Positions 1 through 17,489 of a DNA stretch of 64,000 nt are shown here, piece after piece. The stretch spans positions 41,085,175 through 41,149,174 of the forward strand of contig JASEVX010000008.1 of NCBI GenBank assembly GCA_031761405.1, written 5' to 3'. Position numbers and translations under genes: made by a program. Numbering within the stretch: position 1 is the first letter of the stretch; the number at the start of each line of letters is the position of its first letter. Source of the stretch: Serripes groenlandicus. Taxonomy: Eukaryota > Mollusca > Bivalvia > Cardiida > Cardiidae. The notes beneath the pieces are model-generated. The model was given only the letters and a program-made list of their open reading frames with translations, searched no databases and was not told the DNA's origin.

Positions 1-1
1 G

Positions 2-616
2 CCTGATCTTATAGAAAATATCATCTCCCTTAATGATCAGTGCCATTTAAATAATATAAAGGTTAAATTTGCGTGGTGTCCAGCTCATGTCGATTTACCA
101 GGAAATGAACTAGCAGATAGGGCGGCAAAGGACGGACTGAAGGGCTCTGTGGGTGAAAACAGTTCCCTGGCAATAACCGAAATATATTCTATCATTAGAA
201 GCCATAAAAAGCTGAAAATGACGAAAAGGCTTGCTGAACAACAACATAAGCAGCCTATCACCCAGCAAGTGATCAGTCTGAAACCGCCACACTGTTATTC
301 GACCAACCAAATGGTCGATAAGTGTGTGACGCACCTCAGATTGAATAACAACTTATTGTCAGGGAGCATTGGTCAATACATTTTGGGAGTTTCTCCTATA
401 TGCCCAAAGTGCGGTGTACGAAATACCACAGAGCATTTTATGTTACATTGCAATGTTCACAGGGAAGCAAGAACACAACTATCAAATGTCATACAGGGGT
501 CTGGTATGCAAATGTCAATAAATGGCATTCTTTTTCCATCTAAAGCACTCCAGACTTCCTTTTTTAAGGCATTGGAGACATATATCCTAGATTGCCAGAT
601 GACAGACAAAATATAG
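2..616 (+). pseudogene. LINE ORF2 C-terminus: RNase H end and zinc knuckle (5' cut by window)
   Basis: An open frame runs from the window edge to a TAG at 614-616, about 204 residues. Near its start is a stretch with WCPAH, PGNELADRAAKDG, matching the C-terminal part of a retrotransposon RNase H domain, where His and Asp of the H-x-G-x-x-GNE-x-AD signature are catalytic. Here the second position of the signature is V-D-L-P-G rather than the usual G. About 90 residues later comes CPKCGVRNTTEHFMLHC, a C-x2-C-x8-H-x4-C zinc knuckle typical of the C-terminus of I-, R1- and Jockey-like LINE ORF2 proteins. RNase H points to the I-group of clades. The visible part has no internal stop, so the element may be fairly young; the endonuclease and reverse transcriptase lie off the window. 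Confidence 0.8.
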
Positions 617-645
617 CTGTTATCTGGCAAAAAAAAAAAAAATAC
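592..645 (+). mobile_element. 3' terminal hairpin and A-rich tail of the LINE
   Basis: Positions 592-605 pair with 617-630 in a 14-bp stem with a single G-T wobble, leaving an 11-base loop that contains the TAG stop codon (614-616). The 3' arm runs straight into an A-run of 14 (629-642). A stem-loop just before the tail is the kind of structure some LINE reverse transcriptases recognise in their own RNA. That the element ends here is inferred; the flanking target duplication cannot be seen. Confidence 0.55.
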
Positions 646-1456
646 AAAATACAAGATTTTTAAAAAAAGTACATCTATAAATAGACAACCAGTCTATACA
701 TAGAGAGTAATTCTTCCTTCATTGAACATTTTTTCCACCATCTTACTATTAAATATTTTATTTTTCAAATTACACTTTTTTGAAACGCTGGCTCAGTACT
801 GAGGTAAAAAATTCACAAGAAACGGGCCTCCTACCCATATTTTTATGCTTTTTTTCCAATTACCCCTATCGTGGAAATGACGTCAAACATCTCTGTCGTC
901 TGCCCCAACGACAACTGTTTTAATATATATACATTAGGAAGAGAGACAACTCGTCTTTCCCCATTTTTACCCTCCCCATATATTTATATATTTCTTTATT
1001 TAATGATAGGGACGTCATTTTCCACACCCATAATACTCCTTTTTAATAGAGACGGATGCGCGGGGCACAGACACAGTGTTCTATCGTACCCCTCTCAACT
1101 TACGCGTAATGTCTGTGTTAAGTCAAATGATTCAAATCTGATTTGTTTCATTATAGATTTTTTACACCATGATTTATCTTGTCGCACTTTTGTGTTATCC
1201 TACAAAATCAGTGTTTAAATTCCCTTTTTAAAGAAGTTTTTATACCGTACTGGTAAGTGGGAGAAGCGTATATGTTAAATGTATATAAAACACCATATGC
1301 GAAGAACCTACTAGCTTAACACAGACATTACACTTCTTATTTTTGTACATACCCTATTTTAGATATTCTGGAGGCCCAAAATCATATCGGTATTGCTACA
1401 AAAACTCATACACAAAACACAACAAAAAAACAACAACTGAAATATCACAAATATGA
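646..1456. other. AT-rich non-coding DNA, no gene seen
   Basis: No coding pattern, RNA gene or clear repeat was recognised. The frame at 871-1218 has low-complexity, unrecognised content and no splice or promoter context. Part of the first hundred bases may be 3' untranslated sequence of the LINE or flanking host DNA. Confidence 0.4.
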
Positions 1457-1592
1457 TCAAATGGCACAGTGTGGACGTTTGTATATAGTATTTTTATAGG
1501 CACCTTATTGGGACCGTTGTTGTTGAACAGAAGACATTACTTATGTTGTAAATATTCTTAGATTAACTTTTTACCCACACTGTGCCATTTGA
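1457..1592. mobile_element. small MITE-like element with 18-bp inverted ends
   Basis: A perfect 18-bp inverted repeat (1457-1474, tcaaatggcacagtgtgg, against 1575-1592) encloses about 100 bp of AT-rich DNA with no coding capacity. The 136-bp size and perfect ends fit a non-autonomous DNA transposon. No convincing target duplication is visible, so the superfamily cannot be named. Confidence 0.5.
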
Positions 1593-2191
1593 GATTAATA
1601 TACCCAACCAAACTTTTTGAACAAATATTTCGGTCCCTTTGTACTAGTGGAGATATATACATAAAACTATGCAATTTTACGGGCAAAGGGTGAAATTCGA
1701 TTTACTAAATGAGGTGAGGCTAATGATTGGCTTATCAAAACATTTGGTCGGACTCGGCTTTTTCCTTTCAATCAAGCTTGATTGAGAGGGGAGAGGCGAG
1801 CTTGACAAAAAGAAAACGGATTGAAATTGAGCCAATCAGAGGCCCCCTATCAAACCATTGTTGGACCATTCATTTTCAAACAAAATATTTTCTATATAAA
1901 TATAGCGACATACACTTATTAATCTTTCGAGAAAAGCAATTGATATACATAGTTATTTTAATGAAACAATATTTTTAAACATTAGTATTATGTACAATTA
2001 TTAAAACAGAAAACGGGAGAAATGATAAGCAATTGGAAAATAAATATCGAAAGTCGAAATAGAAGTAAATAATAGAAAGTTAGAGAAATCCTGAAAAAAT
2101 AGTCCCTATAAAAATGTTGAAAGGAGATAACGATGGCAGCTCGCCAAATGGCTTTATGCCGAAAGGCGAGGGTAAATAAACCCAATATGAT
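1593..2191. other. unique non-coding DNA left of the tandem cluster
   Basis: No gene seen. It contains a perfect 18-bp palindrome at 1768-1785 (centre aagctt). At about 2192 the sequence becomes alignable with 18405 onward, so this is the last non-duplicated sequence before unit 1. Confidence 0.4.
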
Positions 2192-2262
2192 GATGATGAT
2201 TATCAAAATGTTGGTATAAACACAAAAACAAAACTTGTGCATTTTAACCATTCCCCCACCTA

Positions 2263-2872
2263 CAATAATTCTGCAGTAGGCGATTTAAAAGGCATGTAGG
2301 CAAAATAGTCGACATCTCAATGAATAAAAATTAAATTATTAAATAAAGTTGAAAACCCTGTTTACAGTAGTCGGTTTCTGTAGATGTGTCAAAAAGTGTG
2401 TATAAGTTGACAAGGGTTTTAAGAGATTTGGCTGAATTTTCTATTTTTCTATTCAAGCTTTACGAGTTCCAGATGTGCCAAAAAACCTCCGATGTGTCAG
2501 GGCTGGTCAAACGGCTTACAGATCGTCTATGGTCACGATCTAAATAGTAGACATGCCCAGACTGATCTTTTTTTTTTTTTTTTGCTTGTTTAAAAAAGGC
2601 GTACGTGTTTGTTCCAGCATCGCCAACTGAATTGATTCCCTAAAACGTTCGCCATGCATAAGCCCCACTCCCAACCCCTTTTTAAATAAAGCAATCCAAA
2701 ACAAATCATAATCAAATAGTCATTTTCTATGTGGTTCCTTCGATATATACAGAAACTGTTAGTTAACGAACAAAGTGTGTTAAGGGTGGCGAATATTTGA
2801 CACGTTCATTCATTTCTTTGGAGAAAGGTATGACAAATATAATACATCCTATATAAATATTATCAACACAAC
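2263..2872. repeat. unit 1 five-prime flank, part shared by all units
   Basis: No gene. The stretch with 'gtaggcaaaatagtcgac' and 'aaaggcgtacgtgtttg' recurs at 18480-19640 (unit 2), partly at 39280-39550 (unit 3), and at 62938-63540 (start of unit 4). In unit 1 a T-run at 2567-2583 stands close to where units 2 and 3 carry the 370-bp MITE. Confidence 0.6.
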
Positions 2873-3115
2873 CCTTCGCATATCTTCCTTACCGCCGCTT
2901 TCAACAATGTTCCCGCTACATCACGCCGTGTCCTGTGTACGATACTGATACTCCCTGGTCTATTACCCTGACACCATTGAGTCAGTCGTGATGTTAACTC
3001 CACAATCCTGAGCGCCAAGGAAGAAAAACCATTACAACCTAGTTTAGGCCTTTCGTTTGACCCGGACGGGATTCGAACCCGCGACATCCCGCAGCGATTG
3101 TTCGTGCAAACGTTT
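2873..3115 (-). mobile_element. tRNA-derived SINE upstream of tubulin copy 1 (MetaSINE-like)
   Basis: Read on the minus strand, the sequence has a Pol III B box (cgggttcgaatccc) near 3069-3082, a body with 'ggcgctcaggattgtgg' and 'gactgactcaatggtgtcag', and ends in the complement of 'taccgccgctttcaacaatg'. The 'cgccgctttcaac ... atcacgccg' block recurs in many repeats of this window, and I associate it with the conserved domain of MetaSINEs of molluscs. The assignment to that superfamily is from memory and needs a repeat-library match. The same insertion lies upstream of copies 2 and 3. Confidence 0.65.
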
Positions 3116-3430
3116 TAAAAATATTATCTGTAAATGATTTTTTTTTCTCAAATAATTTCCTTTTCCCACAATGTTGTGGTACAGCGGCTCCCTTTCCCAA
3201 TATATATTAACTATCTGATATATTTTAATTTTGATACAGAGTTGAAAAAGATAATGGGAAAATGAGAACTGGCTATTTGTAAAAGATGTATAGGACGGGA
3301 CTACTAATAAGCATTAGTTGCCCAGGTATAGGTTGACAGAAAGAAGCATGTATCAGCGAAATAGAAAAACATTAACTCCCCATTTTAATAGTCGTGGTCA
3401 ACATAGTAACCATGTAACCAAAGCCATCGA

Positions 3431-3587
3431 ACCAGCCAATCAGCGGTCGCGGTTATTGGAAAACACTGGGAAGGAATTCACCGGTGTATATATACGTGCT
3501 GCGCGCAGTGAATGAATCACTCGACAAGGAACATCGGAATTAGACGTTTGTCATTTACATTGGATATAATCACAAAACAGACAAAAC
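3431..3587 (+). promoter_or_regulatory. core promoter and 5' UTR of beta-tubulin copy 1
   Basis: A CCAAT box (3436-3440) is followed by an inverted one (ATTGG, 3455-3459) and a TATA tract of four TA steps at 3487-3494. The ATG follows the start of the TATA tract by 101 bp, giving an expected 5' UTR of roughly 70 bases. The same boxes stand in the same order before copies 2 and 3. The transcription start itself cannot be seen. Confidence 0.6.
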
Positions 3588-9984
<6,397 letters not shown>

Positions 9985-10224
9985 GAACCTTCCCATGATT
10001 CTCTTGTCGCCGAGATAACTATAACGCGAACCCACAACCGACCAACGAAATTTGCTCACTGGCTATGTGCTTACGAACTTATATCGGTATTTAAATTAAT
10101 CAAATCGAACTTACCTTTCATTGATTTGTATTGAAATAAGATCTCATAACTGTTTTATATTGGGAAAGACCTGTTTTGTTTATTACAGATGAATGGTTAA
10201 CATCGGATAGAAAATAAGAAAAAA

Positions 10225-10230
10225 ATTAAA
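10225..10230 (+). promoter_or_regulatory. candidate polyadenylation signal (ATTAAA), copy 1
   Basis: ATTAAA lies about 240 bases after the stop in an A-rich stretch. The same place reads AATAAA in copies 2 (25944-25949) and 3 (47841-47846). A second AATAAA stands at 10498-10503. Which is used cannot be told from sequence. Confidence 0.35.
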
Positions 10231-10239
10231 AAATAATAT

Positions 10240-10892
10240 ATGATTATTGTATTTGTCAATTTTCTTTTTTCAAACTGTTTTGAAATTAAAAGGAATTGTC
10301 CTTGGATGAACGAATATTGCACTCGGCAATAGGTGGGTCAGCTTTACCGATCATGAATTGGTTCTTTCCGAAGGTTTACGGTTAGTGTTAACGGTTACCG
10401 ATTATTTCCGAGGATGTGTACGAATATTCACGAAGTCACCGTATCTACTTCTTTTCGAATGCAGTCGTCCGAATGCTGACGTCATGGTTCCAAGACAAAT
10501 AAATATTTTCAATTTAAGGTACTCTGACCCGAAAATGCTTCCATTGTCGTGTTACAACATTTTGACTGTTTTTATACAAAACTGAAAACATCTAAAATAT
10601 ATAGTGCGCTATAAATAGAGCTCACAATACACCGAATAAAGTCCTTCTTTGTTTCCATGTAAATCGACAATTCTCTTCTTTCTCTTTCAAACAAGTTCAA
10701 AATACTAAAAATGATCAAATCAATCATTTACAGTGCATCCTATACACATTTACAATGAATTTAAACTCAATGTCATACATTCAATGCATTCTGGTGATAG
10801 TATACACTCATATCTACGCAAACAAAGTTTTTTAGGGACCGTGGATGCATTTGACGTAATTCGATTTAGACCGTAGTTTAGGTAACTTGAAG
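10240..10892. other. 3' flank of tubulin copy 1
   Basis: No further gene. About 10650-10805 ('ccatgtaaatcgac' to 'attctggtgatag') is a shorter, older relative of 12906-13215. About 280 bp present in unit 2 at 26560-26830 is missing here: 'aacttgaag' joins directly to the satellite start. Confidence 0.5.
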
Positions 10893-11500
10893 ATGTATAA
10901 ATTGATTAATGACACTGTAGCTCCTGGTGAGACGAGTGGATGTATAAGTTAATTAATGACATTGACTTCAAAGGTGTAGTGCCTGGTCAGATGGGCGGTC
11001 GTATACGTTAATTAATGACACTGACTGCAAAGGGATGGCGCCTGGTCAGTTGGGTGGCCGTATAAGTTAATAAATTACACTGACTGCAAAGGGATGGCGC
11101 CTGATCAGTTGGGCGGCCGTATTAGTTAATTAATGACATTGACTTCAAAGGTGTAGCGCCTGGTCAGATGGGCGGCCGTATAAGTTAATTAATGACACTG
11201 ACTGCAAAGGGATGGCGCGTGGTCAGATGGGCGGCCGTATAAGTTAATTAATGACACTGGCTGCAAAGGGATGGCGCCTGATCAGTTGGGTGGCCGTATA
11301 AGTTAATTAATGACACTGACTGCAAAGGGATGGCGCCTGGTCAGATGGGTGGCCGTATAAGTTAATTTATGACACTGGCTTCAAAGAGGTGGCGCCTGGT
11401 CAGATGGGCGGCTGTATAAGTTTATTAATGACACTGGCTTCAAAGAGGTGGCGCCTGGTCAGATGGGCGGCTGTATAAGTTAATTAATGACACTGGCTTC
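10893..11500. repeat. 59-bp satellite array, unit 1 (about 10 copies)
   Basis: Tandem units of 59 bp such as 'ggtggcgcctggtcagatgg' followed by gcggccgtataag, then ttaattaatgacactg. Most units carry GGCGCC and TTAATTAA. Copies differ by scattered substitutions. The array ends in 'cttcacagcatcgattcc', a boundary shared with the other two arrays. Confidence 0.9.
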
Positions 11501-11529
11501 ACAGCATCGATTCCAGAAGTCAGTCGGTT

Positions 11530-11760
11530 AATCTAGATTATTTTTTGTTATAGTTATATCACGGCGGCAGTCGTCTTCGCTAGAAGGCTACTTCGTACAT
11601 TAGCATGTCCATAGGTAATTATGGCAATGTAATGTACAAATTACCCTTGGAAGGCGAAGTTGGGCGGCAGTTACCTTATTCATGATCCCTGAGTAAACAA
11701 ACAAGTAATACACTTGAATATGTGCCTTGCCCAAGAGCACAATTTATCTCTGGAAATATT
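11530..11760 (-). mobile_element. SINE-related fragment after the 59-bp array (unit 1)
   Basis: Contains 'gttatagttatatcacggcg', the core block of the local SINEs, followed by 'gcagtcgtcttcgctagaag' and then 'catgatccctgagtaaacaa' and 'gtgccttgcccaagagcaca', resembling the SINE body at 52060-52120. No clear tRNA head remains. It is repeated at 27640-27870 and partly at 59060-59180. Confidence 0.45.
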
Positions 11761-13270
11761 CTTGCAAATCAACATGATAATAATTCGGATTATACTCCCA
11801 TTTGAAAGCTACTACTAAAACACAAATCTAACAAGGTGTTTAATCCACAAAGTATATATACATAAACATAGATCTGTTACGAAATGTTTAATGTGATCTG
11901 CTTTGCTTTGGATATAAATCTCAGGAATGAAATGAAACGTCTTGAAATTGGCAATGTTTTTTCTCTCTCATTTGTTTACAGTTTTATATAGAGGAATAAT
12001 AAATATTATTTGTTTTTAATAGTTTTACCTTTTCCTTTTCAACCAAAGTTATTATTGAAAGGCGTGTTTTGCAAACGAGTCTATATCGGGGGACAGGGTA
12101 AAACTAATCGATAAAAGACAAGTACATACGTGGTAACGGGGAGTTATGACGTCTAGCCAAACAATCAATTAATGCTCTCTTTCCTTGTATTTAGAAATGA
12201 ACCTGTTAGCCACTGGATTTTTAGGTTGACAGTCTTTGAGACAGAAAACGATCAGTGACTTTTTTAGTAAGAAGTAGTGCTTTATTTTTCTAGTGAACAT
12301 ACATGTACATATCCTTTTCATGTTATAGTTAAATAAAACATCAAATAATAAATAACAATCAAGTTTGTGATTAAATGTATATATGTTTTATTTATCAACT
12401 TACACTTTTGCAAATAAATATGATTAATATGAAATAAAATATAAAATTAGAAGAACAACAAAATGTTTATTGTTATTCATTCTTTAATACCAATACATGT
12501 ATAATGTAATATACATAAGACCCAAAAAACAGAAAAATACATTTGTAACTCAATAAGAGAACACCTGTCTTAAGAGACCACTTACAGCATTTCCCTTGGG
12601 TGGTCTCTTAATACAAGTTTGACTGTATATATCTCAGGAAGGAGATGAAACGTCTTGAAATTGGCAATGTTTTTTCTCTCTCATTTGTTTAGTTTTATAT
12701 AGGTGTAAAATAAATAATTTTTGTTTTTGACAGTTTTACCTTTTCCTTTTAAACCAAAAGTTATTATTAAAAGGCGTGTTTTTTTGAAAACGAGTCTATA
12801 CCGGGGGACAGGGTAAAACTAATCGATAAAAGACAAGTGCATACAAAATATCATACAGAATACAGAATTGTATTTGTTATAATTAAATACAAATTCATTC
12901 TTTGTTTCCATGTAAATCGACCAGTTTCAGTCCTCAATTGTCACTATATGTCATTGACAAGAGTTACCTCCTAGCTTTAAAACAATCTAAAGAAAATGTG
13001 GGGTCATGCATTATGCAAGAAAGAACTCACCGGGCGAAAATGGTAACCGTCATTTTGGACCGAATCGGGCCCGGACAAAACCGGTGTTTAGCATTCTCTA
13101 CTTTCATTTTCAAACAAGGTCAAAATACTAGAGGTAATCAAATCAATCATTTCCAGTGCATCCTATACACATTCACAATGCATTTAAACTCAATGTCATA
13201 TAGTCAATACATTCTGGTTAGGGACTATGGTATTGTAGACCAGGAAGTCAGCGGATGTATTTAGCTTAAT
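11760..13270. repeat. spacer of unit 1 with two duplicated segments
   Basis: No gene. A segment of about 190 bp (about 11936-12126, with 'ttttttctctctcatttgtt' and 'cgataaaagacaagt') recurs at about 12648-12842. The segment 12895-13215 repeats a longer version of 10650-10805 and includes 'cgaatcgggcccggacaaaa'. Position 12270-12310 is the empty site for the LINE found in unit 2. Confidence 0.6.
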
Positions 13271-14569
13271 TTGACCTTTAAGACAAAAGAAACTGTTCTT
13301 AATTATAGGTTTTTTGTCTAATTAATTACAAAGTATGATATAAAATAAAATCACAAAAGCAAATATTAGGTCAATTAAGTAGTTATCATCAAATATTTTT
13401 TTATTTTTTGTCTATATCACCCAAATTTAGGATTTTCGGCTAAGTCGACCAAGTATTATGCTATCGCGCATAACATAGGTCTTCGCACAGGAAAAATACG
13501 AAAAAACATCACATATTTGGTTTTACTATGTCAAATGTTCATAGAGATCATTTTCAACCAGTTTGACTGTATCCAAACATTTTTGCAGACGACACAAAAT
13601 TAACCTGTCATTTTGTGGACTCTGAAGCTCCTTTAGACACTTTCTTTGCCCTCAGAGATCTGGTTTGTGTGTAAATTTACAGAGAATGATATAAAATGAA
13701 AGCAAAATAGCAAATATTAGGACAATTAGACATTTATTTTCAAAGAAATTTAAATTTCCTATGCAACCCAAACCTAGGTTTTGCGACTTGAGCCCGGCAA
13801 GTTTTCTGCGCTCGCCAGGTCTCCAAGACAAAAAAAAAGCATATACACATAACATGTTTAGGTTTAAATGGCCCCATGTTTAAAGAAATGACTGAATTTC
13901 ATTGTTATGCCTGTTTTAGGCAATTAACCAATCAAAGAAAATGTTAAAAGGCTTGAAAAACATCATTGTTTGTGGAAAATGTCAAAAAGGCTAATACCTA
14001 ATGGATGGATACCTCCATGAATCTAAATTACACTCCAGGCACCTAGTTTCGTCATTTTTCAAGCAATTTGACTGAATCCCACCTCGTAAAGTACCCTAGA
14101 ATGCTTTAATATGTGCAGCTGACACAAACTTGACTTTTGATATATTCCACTCAAAAGCTCTTTAACAACTTTACAAGTAGACGTATACGTGGTAACGGGG
14201 AGTTATCACGCCCAGACAAACAATCAATTAATGCTCTCCCTCCTTGTATTTAGAAATTTTAAAACCTTTTAGCCACTGGATTTTCCCAATTGTAAATGTA
14301 AACCTGGTTTACTTTTTAAACCCTTTCCAACATACCACAAATCTGCAGAAGACTGGTTTGAAAACATTTAGGCAAAAATAGGGAAAATAATAATATCAGA
14401 TTGAAAAGATTAACATATAAACAATGGAAGTAAAATTAAGCTACGTGTACATCAACACATTGTGGTAAACTGAAAGAAGAAATGGTACGATTTTATTAGC
14501 AACTCCCCCTTTACAAATATGATTTTATTTTCAAATGGCGCCTTCTAATTGTTAGTTATATCAATAGGT
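13271..14569. repeat. spacer of unit 1 with diverged internal duplications
   Basis: No gene. Blocks around 13285-13640 and 13650-14170 look like old diverged duplicates: both contain 'gatataaaat', 'gcaaatatta' and a 'tttgactg..tcc' stretch. At 14185-14280 there is a third relative of the 12130-12200 block ('acgtggtaacggggagttat'). At 14316-14350 begins a CCCTTTCC MITE end with no right partner seen. Confidence 0.45.
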
Positions 14570-14574
14570 TGTTT

Positions 14575-14670
14575 GGTAATTTAACTGGTTTACTTATCCT
14601 TACACCAGCGAGTCAGTTGTAATGCTAACCCCACATACCTTAGCGCAGTCTGGCAAGGAAATTCACAATA
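14575..14670 (-). mobile_element. SINE body fragment at the left edge of the 13-bp array (unit 1)
   Basis: The stretch with 'cagttgtaatgctaacccca' and 'cttagcgcagtctggcaagg' matches the body of the local SINEs (compare 58805-58855). It runs directly into the 13-bp satellite. Equivalent sequence precedes the array of unit 2 at 34535-34630. Confidence 0.5.
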
Positions 14671-14674
14671 TAGT

Positions 14675-15766
14675 CGGAAAAGAACGCCGGACAAGGATCA
14701 CGGACAAGAATCGCGGACAAGAATCACGGACAAAAATCCCGAACAAGTATCTCGGACGAGAATTCCGGACAAGTATCCCGGACAAGAACCGCTGACAAAA
14801 ATCCCGGACAAGAATCCTGGATAAGAATTCCAGACAAGAACCCCGGACAAGAACCGCTGACAAAAATCCCGGACAAGAATCCTGGACAATAATCCCGGAC
14901 AAGAATCTCGGACAAGAACTGTGGACAATAATCCCTGACAATAATCCCGGACAAGAATCCCGCACAAGAATCCTGGACTAGAATCCCGGAAAGGATTCCC
15001 GGACAAGAACCCCCGGATAAGTATCCCAACCAAGTATCCCTGCTAAGAATCCATGACAAGTATCCCGGCCAAGTATTCCGGACAAGTATCCCAGACAAGT
15101 ATCCCGAAAAAGTATCCTGGACAAGAATCCCATACAAGAATCACGTACAAGTATCCCGGATAAGTAACCCGGATGAGAATCACGTCCAAGTATCCCGGCC
15201 AAGTATACCGGACAGGTATACCGGAAAGGTATCCCAGACGAGTATCCCGAAATAGTATCCCGAACAAAAATCCTGGACAAAAGTCCCGGACAAGTATCCT
15301 GGATAAGAATCACGGACAATTATCCCGGATAATAAACTCGGACAAGAATCCCAGACAAGTATCATAGACAAGCATCATGGACAAATATCCCGGACAAGTA
15401 TACCAGACATGTATCCCGGCCAAGTTTTCCGGACAAGTATCGCAGACAAGTATCTCGGACAATAACCCCGGAAAAAGTATCCCAGACAAGTATCCCGGAC
15501 AAGAATCCTAAACAATAATCTCAGGTAAGAATCCCGGACAAGAATCCGGGACAAGAGCCCCGGGCAATAATCCCTGACAAAATCCTGAACAAGAACCCGG
15601 GAAAAAAAATCCCGGGCATTATACCCGGACAAGTATCCCGAACAAGAATCCTGTACAAGAATGCCGAATAAGAATCACGGACAAGAACCCCGGACAAGAA
15701 CCCCGGAAAAAAAACAGGACAAGAATCCTGGACAATAATCCTGGACAATAATCCTGCACAAGAATT
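14675..15766. repeat. 13-bp satellite array, unit 1 (about 84 copies)
   Basis: Degenerate tandem repeat of 'aatcccggacaag' and variants (tatcccggacaag, accccggacaag, aatcctggataag). Because 13 is one more than a multiple of three and the consensus has no stop in any frame, all reading frames show long open stretches, so the open frames here are not evidence of genes. Confidence 0.92.
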
Positions 15767-17230
15767 CCGTTCATATATAACCATAATAATTATTCTCATA
15801 TTAATATATATTCACACACAATGCAGACACATTTGTATACATGTATATGGTGATATAATAAACAAATGGATTACATTTGAGATCAATTTTATCCATTACC
15901 ATGCAACGAATACCATCATTATTGGTTATTTAGAAAGTATTGATTACTAATACAATGCTTCGTGAACAGAAGTGATAAGTAAAAATAGATCAATGTTAAA
16001 TCAAAGGTTAGACTACGAATGTACAGTTTGATCTTTGTCTGAAGAAATGTTAAATAAAAGAATGGATTCAATTTTAGATCAATGTTAACCCTCGCCCTAC
16101 ATCTAGTATAATCATAATTGGTAATTTAGAAAGTATTGATTACTAATGTAATGTCCCATGTAAAGAATAGTAACAAGATATCGCTATTGGCCAAAGATTA
16201 GACTATGCATGTACATGTCGATTTTGGTTTGAATACTGATTGGATAAGACAAATGATAAGACAAATGATAAGACAAATGATAAGACAAATGATAAGACAA
16301 ATGATTACTCTTGAAGTCGATTTTAACCCATACCATACAACTAGTTACCTACCATAAGTTATTAGTATTTAGAAAGTCTTGAATACTTATGCCATGTCTC
16401 GTGATTAGAATGGATGAGTTATAAGAGAAATATATAGATCAATGGTAAGACTACACGAATGTCAATGTTCATCAGGGTCTGAAGAACAAAATGGCTAGAT
16501 TAAACAATGCATTCATTAAATTTGAGATCAATTTTAACCCTTCAACACGTTTAACCGTACATATATAAAAATAAGAATTATTCTCATGTTTATATCTATT
16601 CAAACAATGCAGACACATTTGCATACATGCATATGGTGATACGATAAACAAATAGATAAAATTTGAGATCAATGTTAACCCTTCTCCTGCAATATAAACC
16701 ATCATTATTTGTGTTTTAGAAAGTATTGATTACTTATACAATGTCCGTGATAAGAATTAATAAGTAACAAGAGGTCAATATTATATCCAAGGTTCGACTA
16801 CGCATGTACAGGCTTGTATTGGTCTGTTAATTGATTAGATAAGAAAAAAGGATTACTATTGAAGTCAATCTTAGCCCTGCAACTAGTAGCCTACCATCAT
16901 TTTGGTTATTTAGAAAGTCTTGAATACTCATACAAAGTACCGTGATTAGAATGGATAAGTTATACGAGAAAAATATAGATCAATGGTAAGACTACACGAA
17001 AGTCAAGGCTGAGCATGGTATGAAACAAAAGGTTACATGTTTATAAATTTGAAATAAACTTTAAGACTTGTCCTGCAACAAATACCATCAATTTTGGTTA
17101 TTTAGAAAGTATTGAATATCTATACAATGTCCCGCGATAAGAATTGATACAAGAGATCGATACAGACCAAGGGTTAGATTACACGAGTGTACAGATTGGT
17201 CTTAGTCTATGTTGTCAGTAACTTATGTTT
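15767..17230. repeat. diverged ~200-bp tandem repeats, unit 1
   Basis: The phrase 'tttagaaagtattgattac' or a close variant occurs at 15929, 16135, 16378, 16715, 16909 and 17101, at spacings of about 190-340 bp. Each is followed by 'acaatgtcccgtgataagaa' and 'ggttagactacgaatgtaca'-type blocks. A 12-bp perfect repeat (gataagacaaat, 5 copies) sits at 16243-16302. No gene. Confidence 0.75.
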
Positions 17231-17489
17231 AAACCCATCTTTAGCTCGATGAGAACATTCTGTGTAAACGCTCGTTAAGAAGAATACGAGGAAAGTTCAT
17301 TTCAATTTTGGCAAATGTTTGTATTTGCAAAAATATATTCGCGATATTAAATTTCAATTTACGACTGAAACCTTGAAATGAATGCGCATATTTCTCTAAC
17401 CGGTTACCCTGTATATTTGAGTTTTTCTCAACTTATATTGTCCACCAATTGAGCCGCGTCGCACACGAATCGAGTGTCGACTTTCGGAG

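Noticed and set aside
2863..3087. functional tRNA gene suggested by 'gggattcgaacccg'
   Set aside because: Only the B box is clear; the sequence continues into a SINE body that is repeated in many places, so it is a SINE head.
12902..13264. 120-codon + frame in the spacer (also 32879-33241)
   Set aside because: It lies in a duplicated non-coding segment; its relatives at 10650 and 48215 do not keep the frame.
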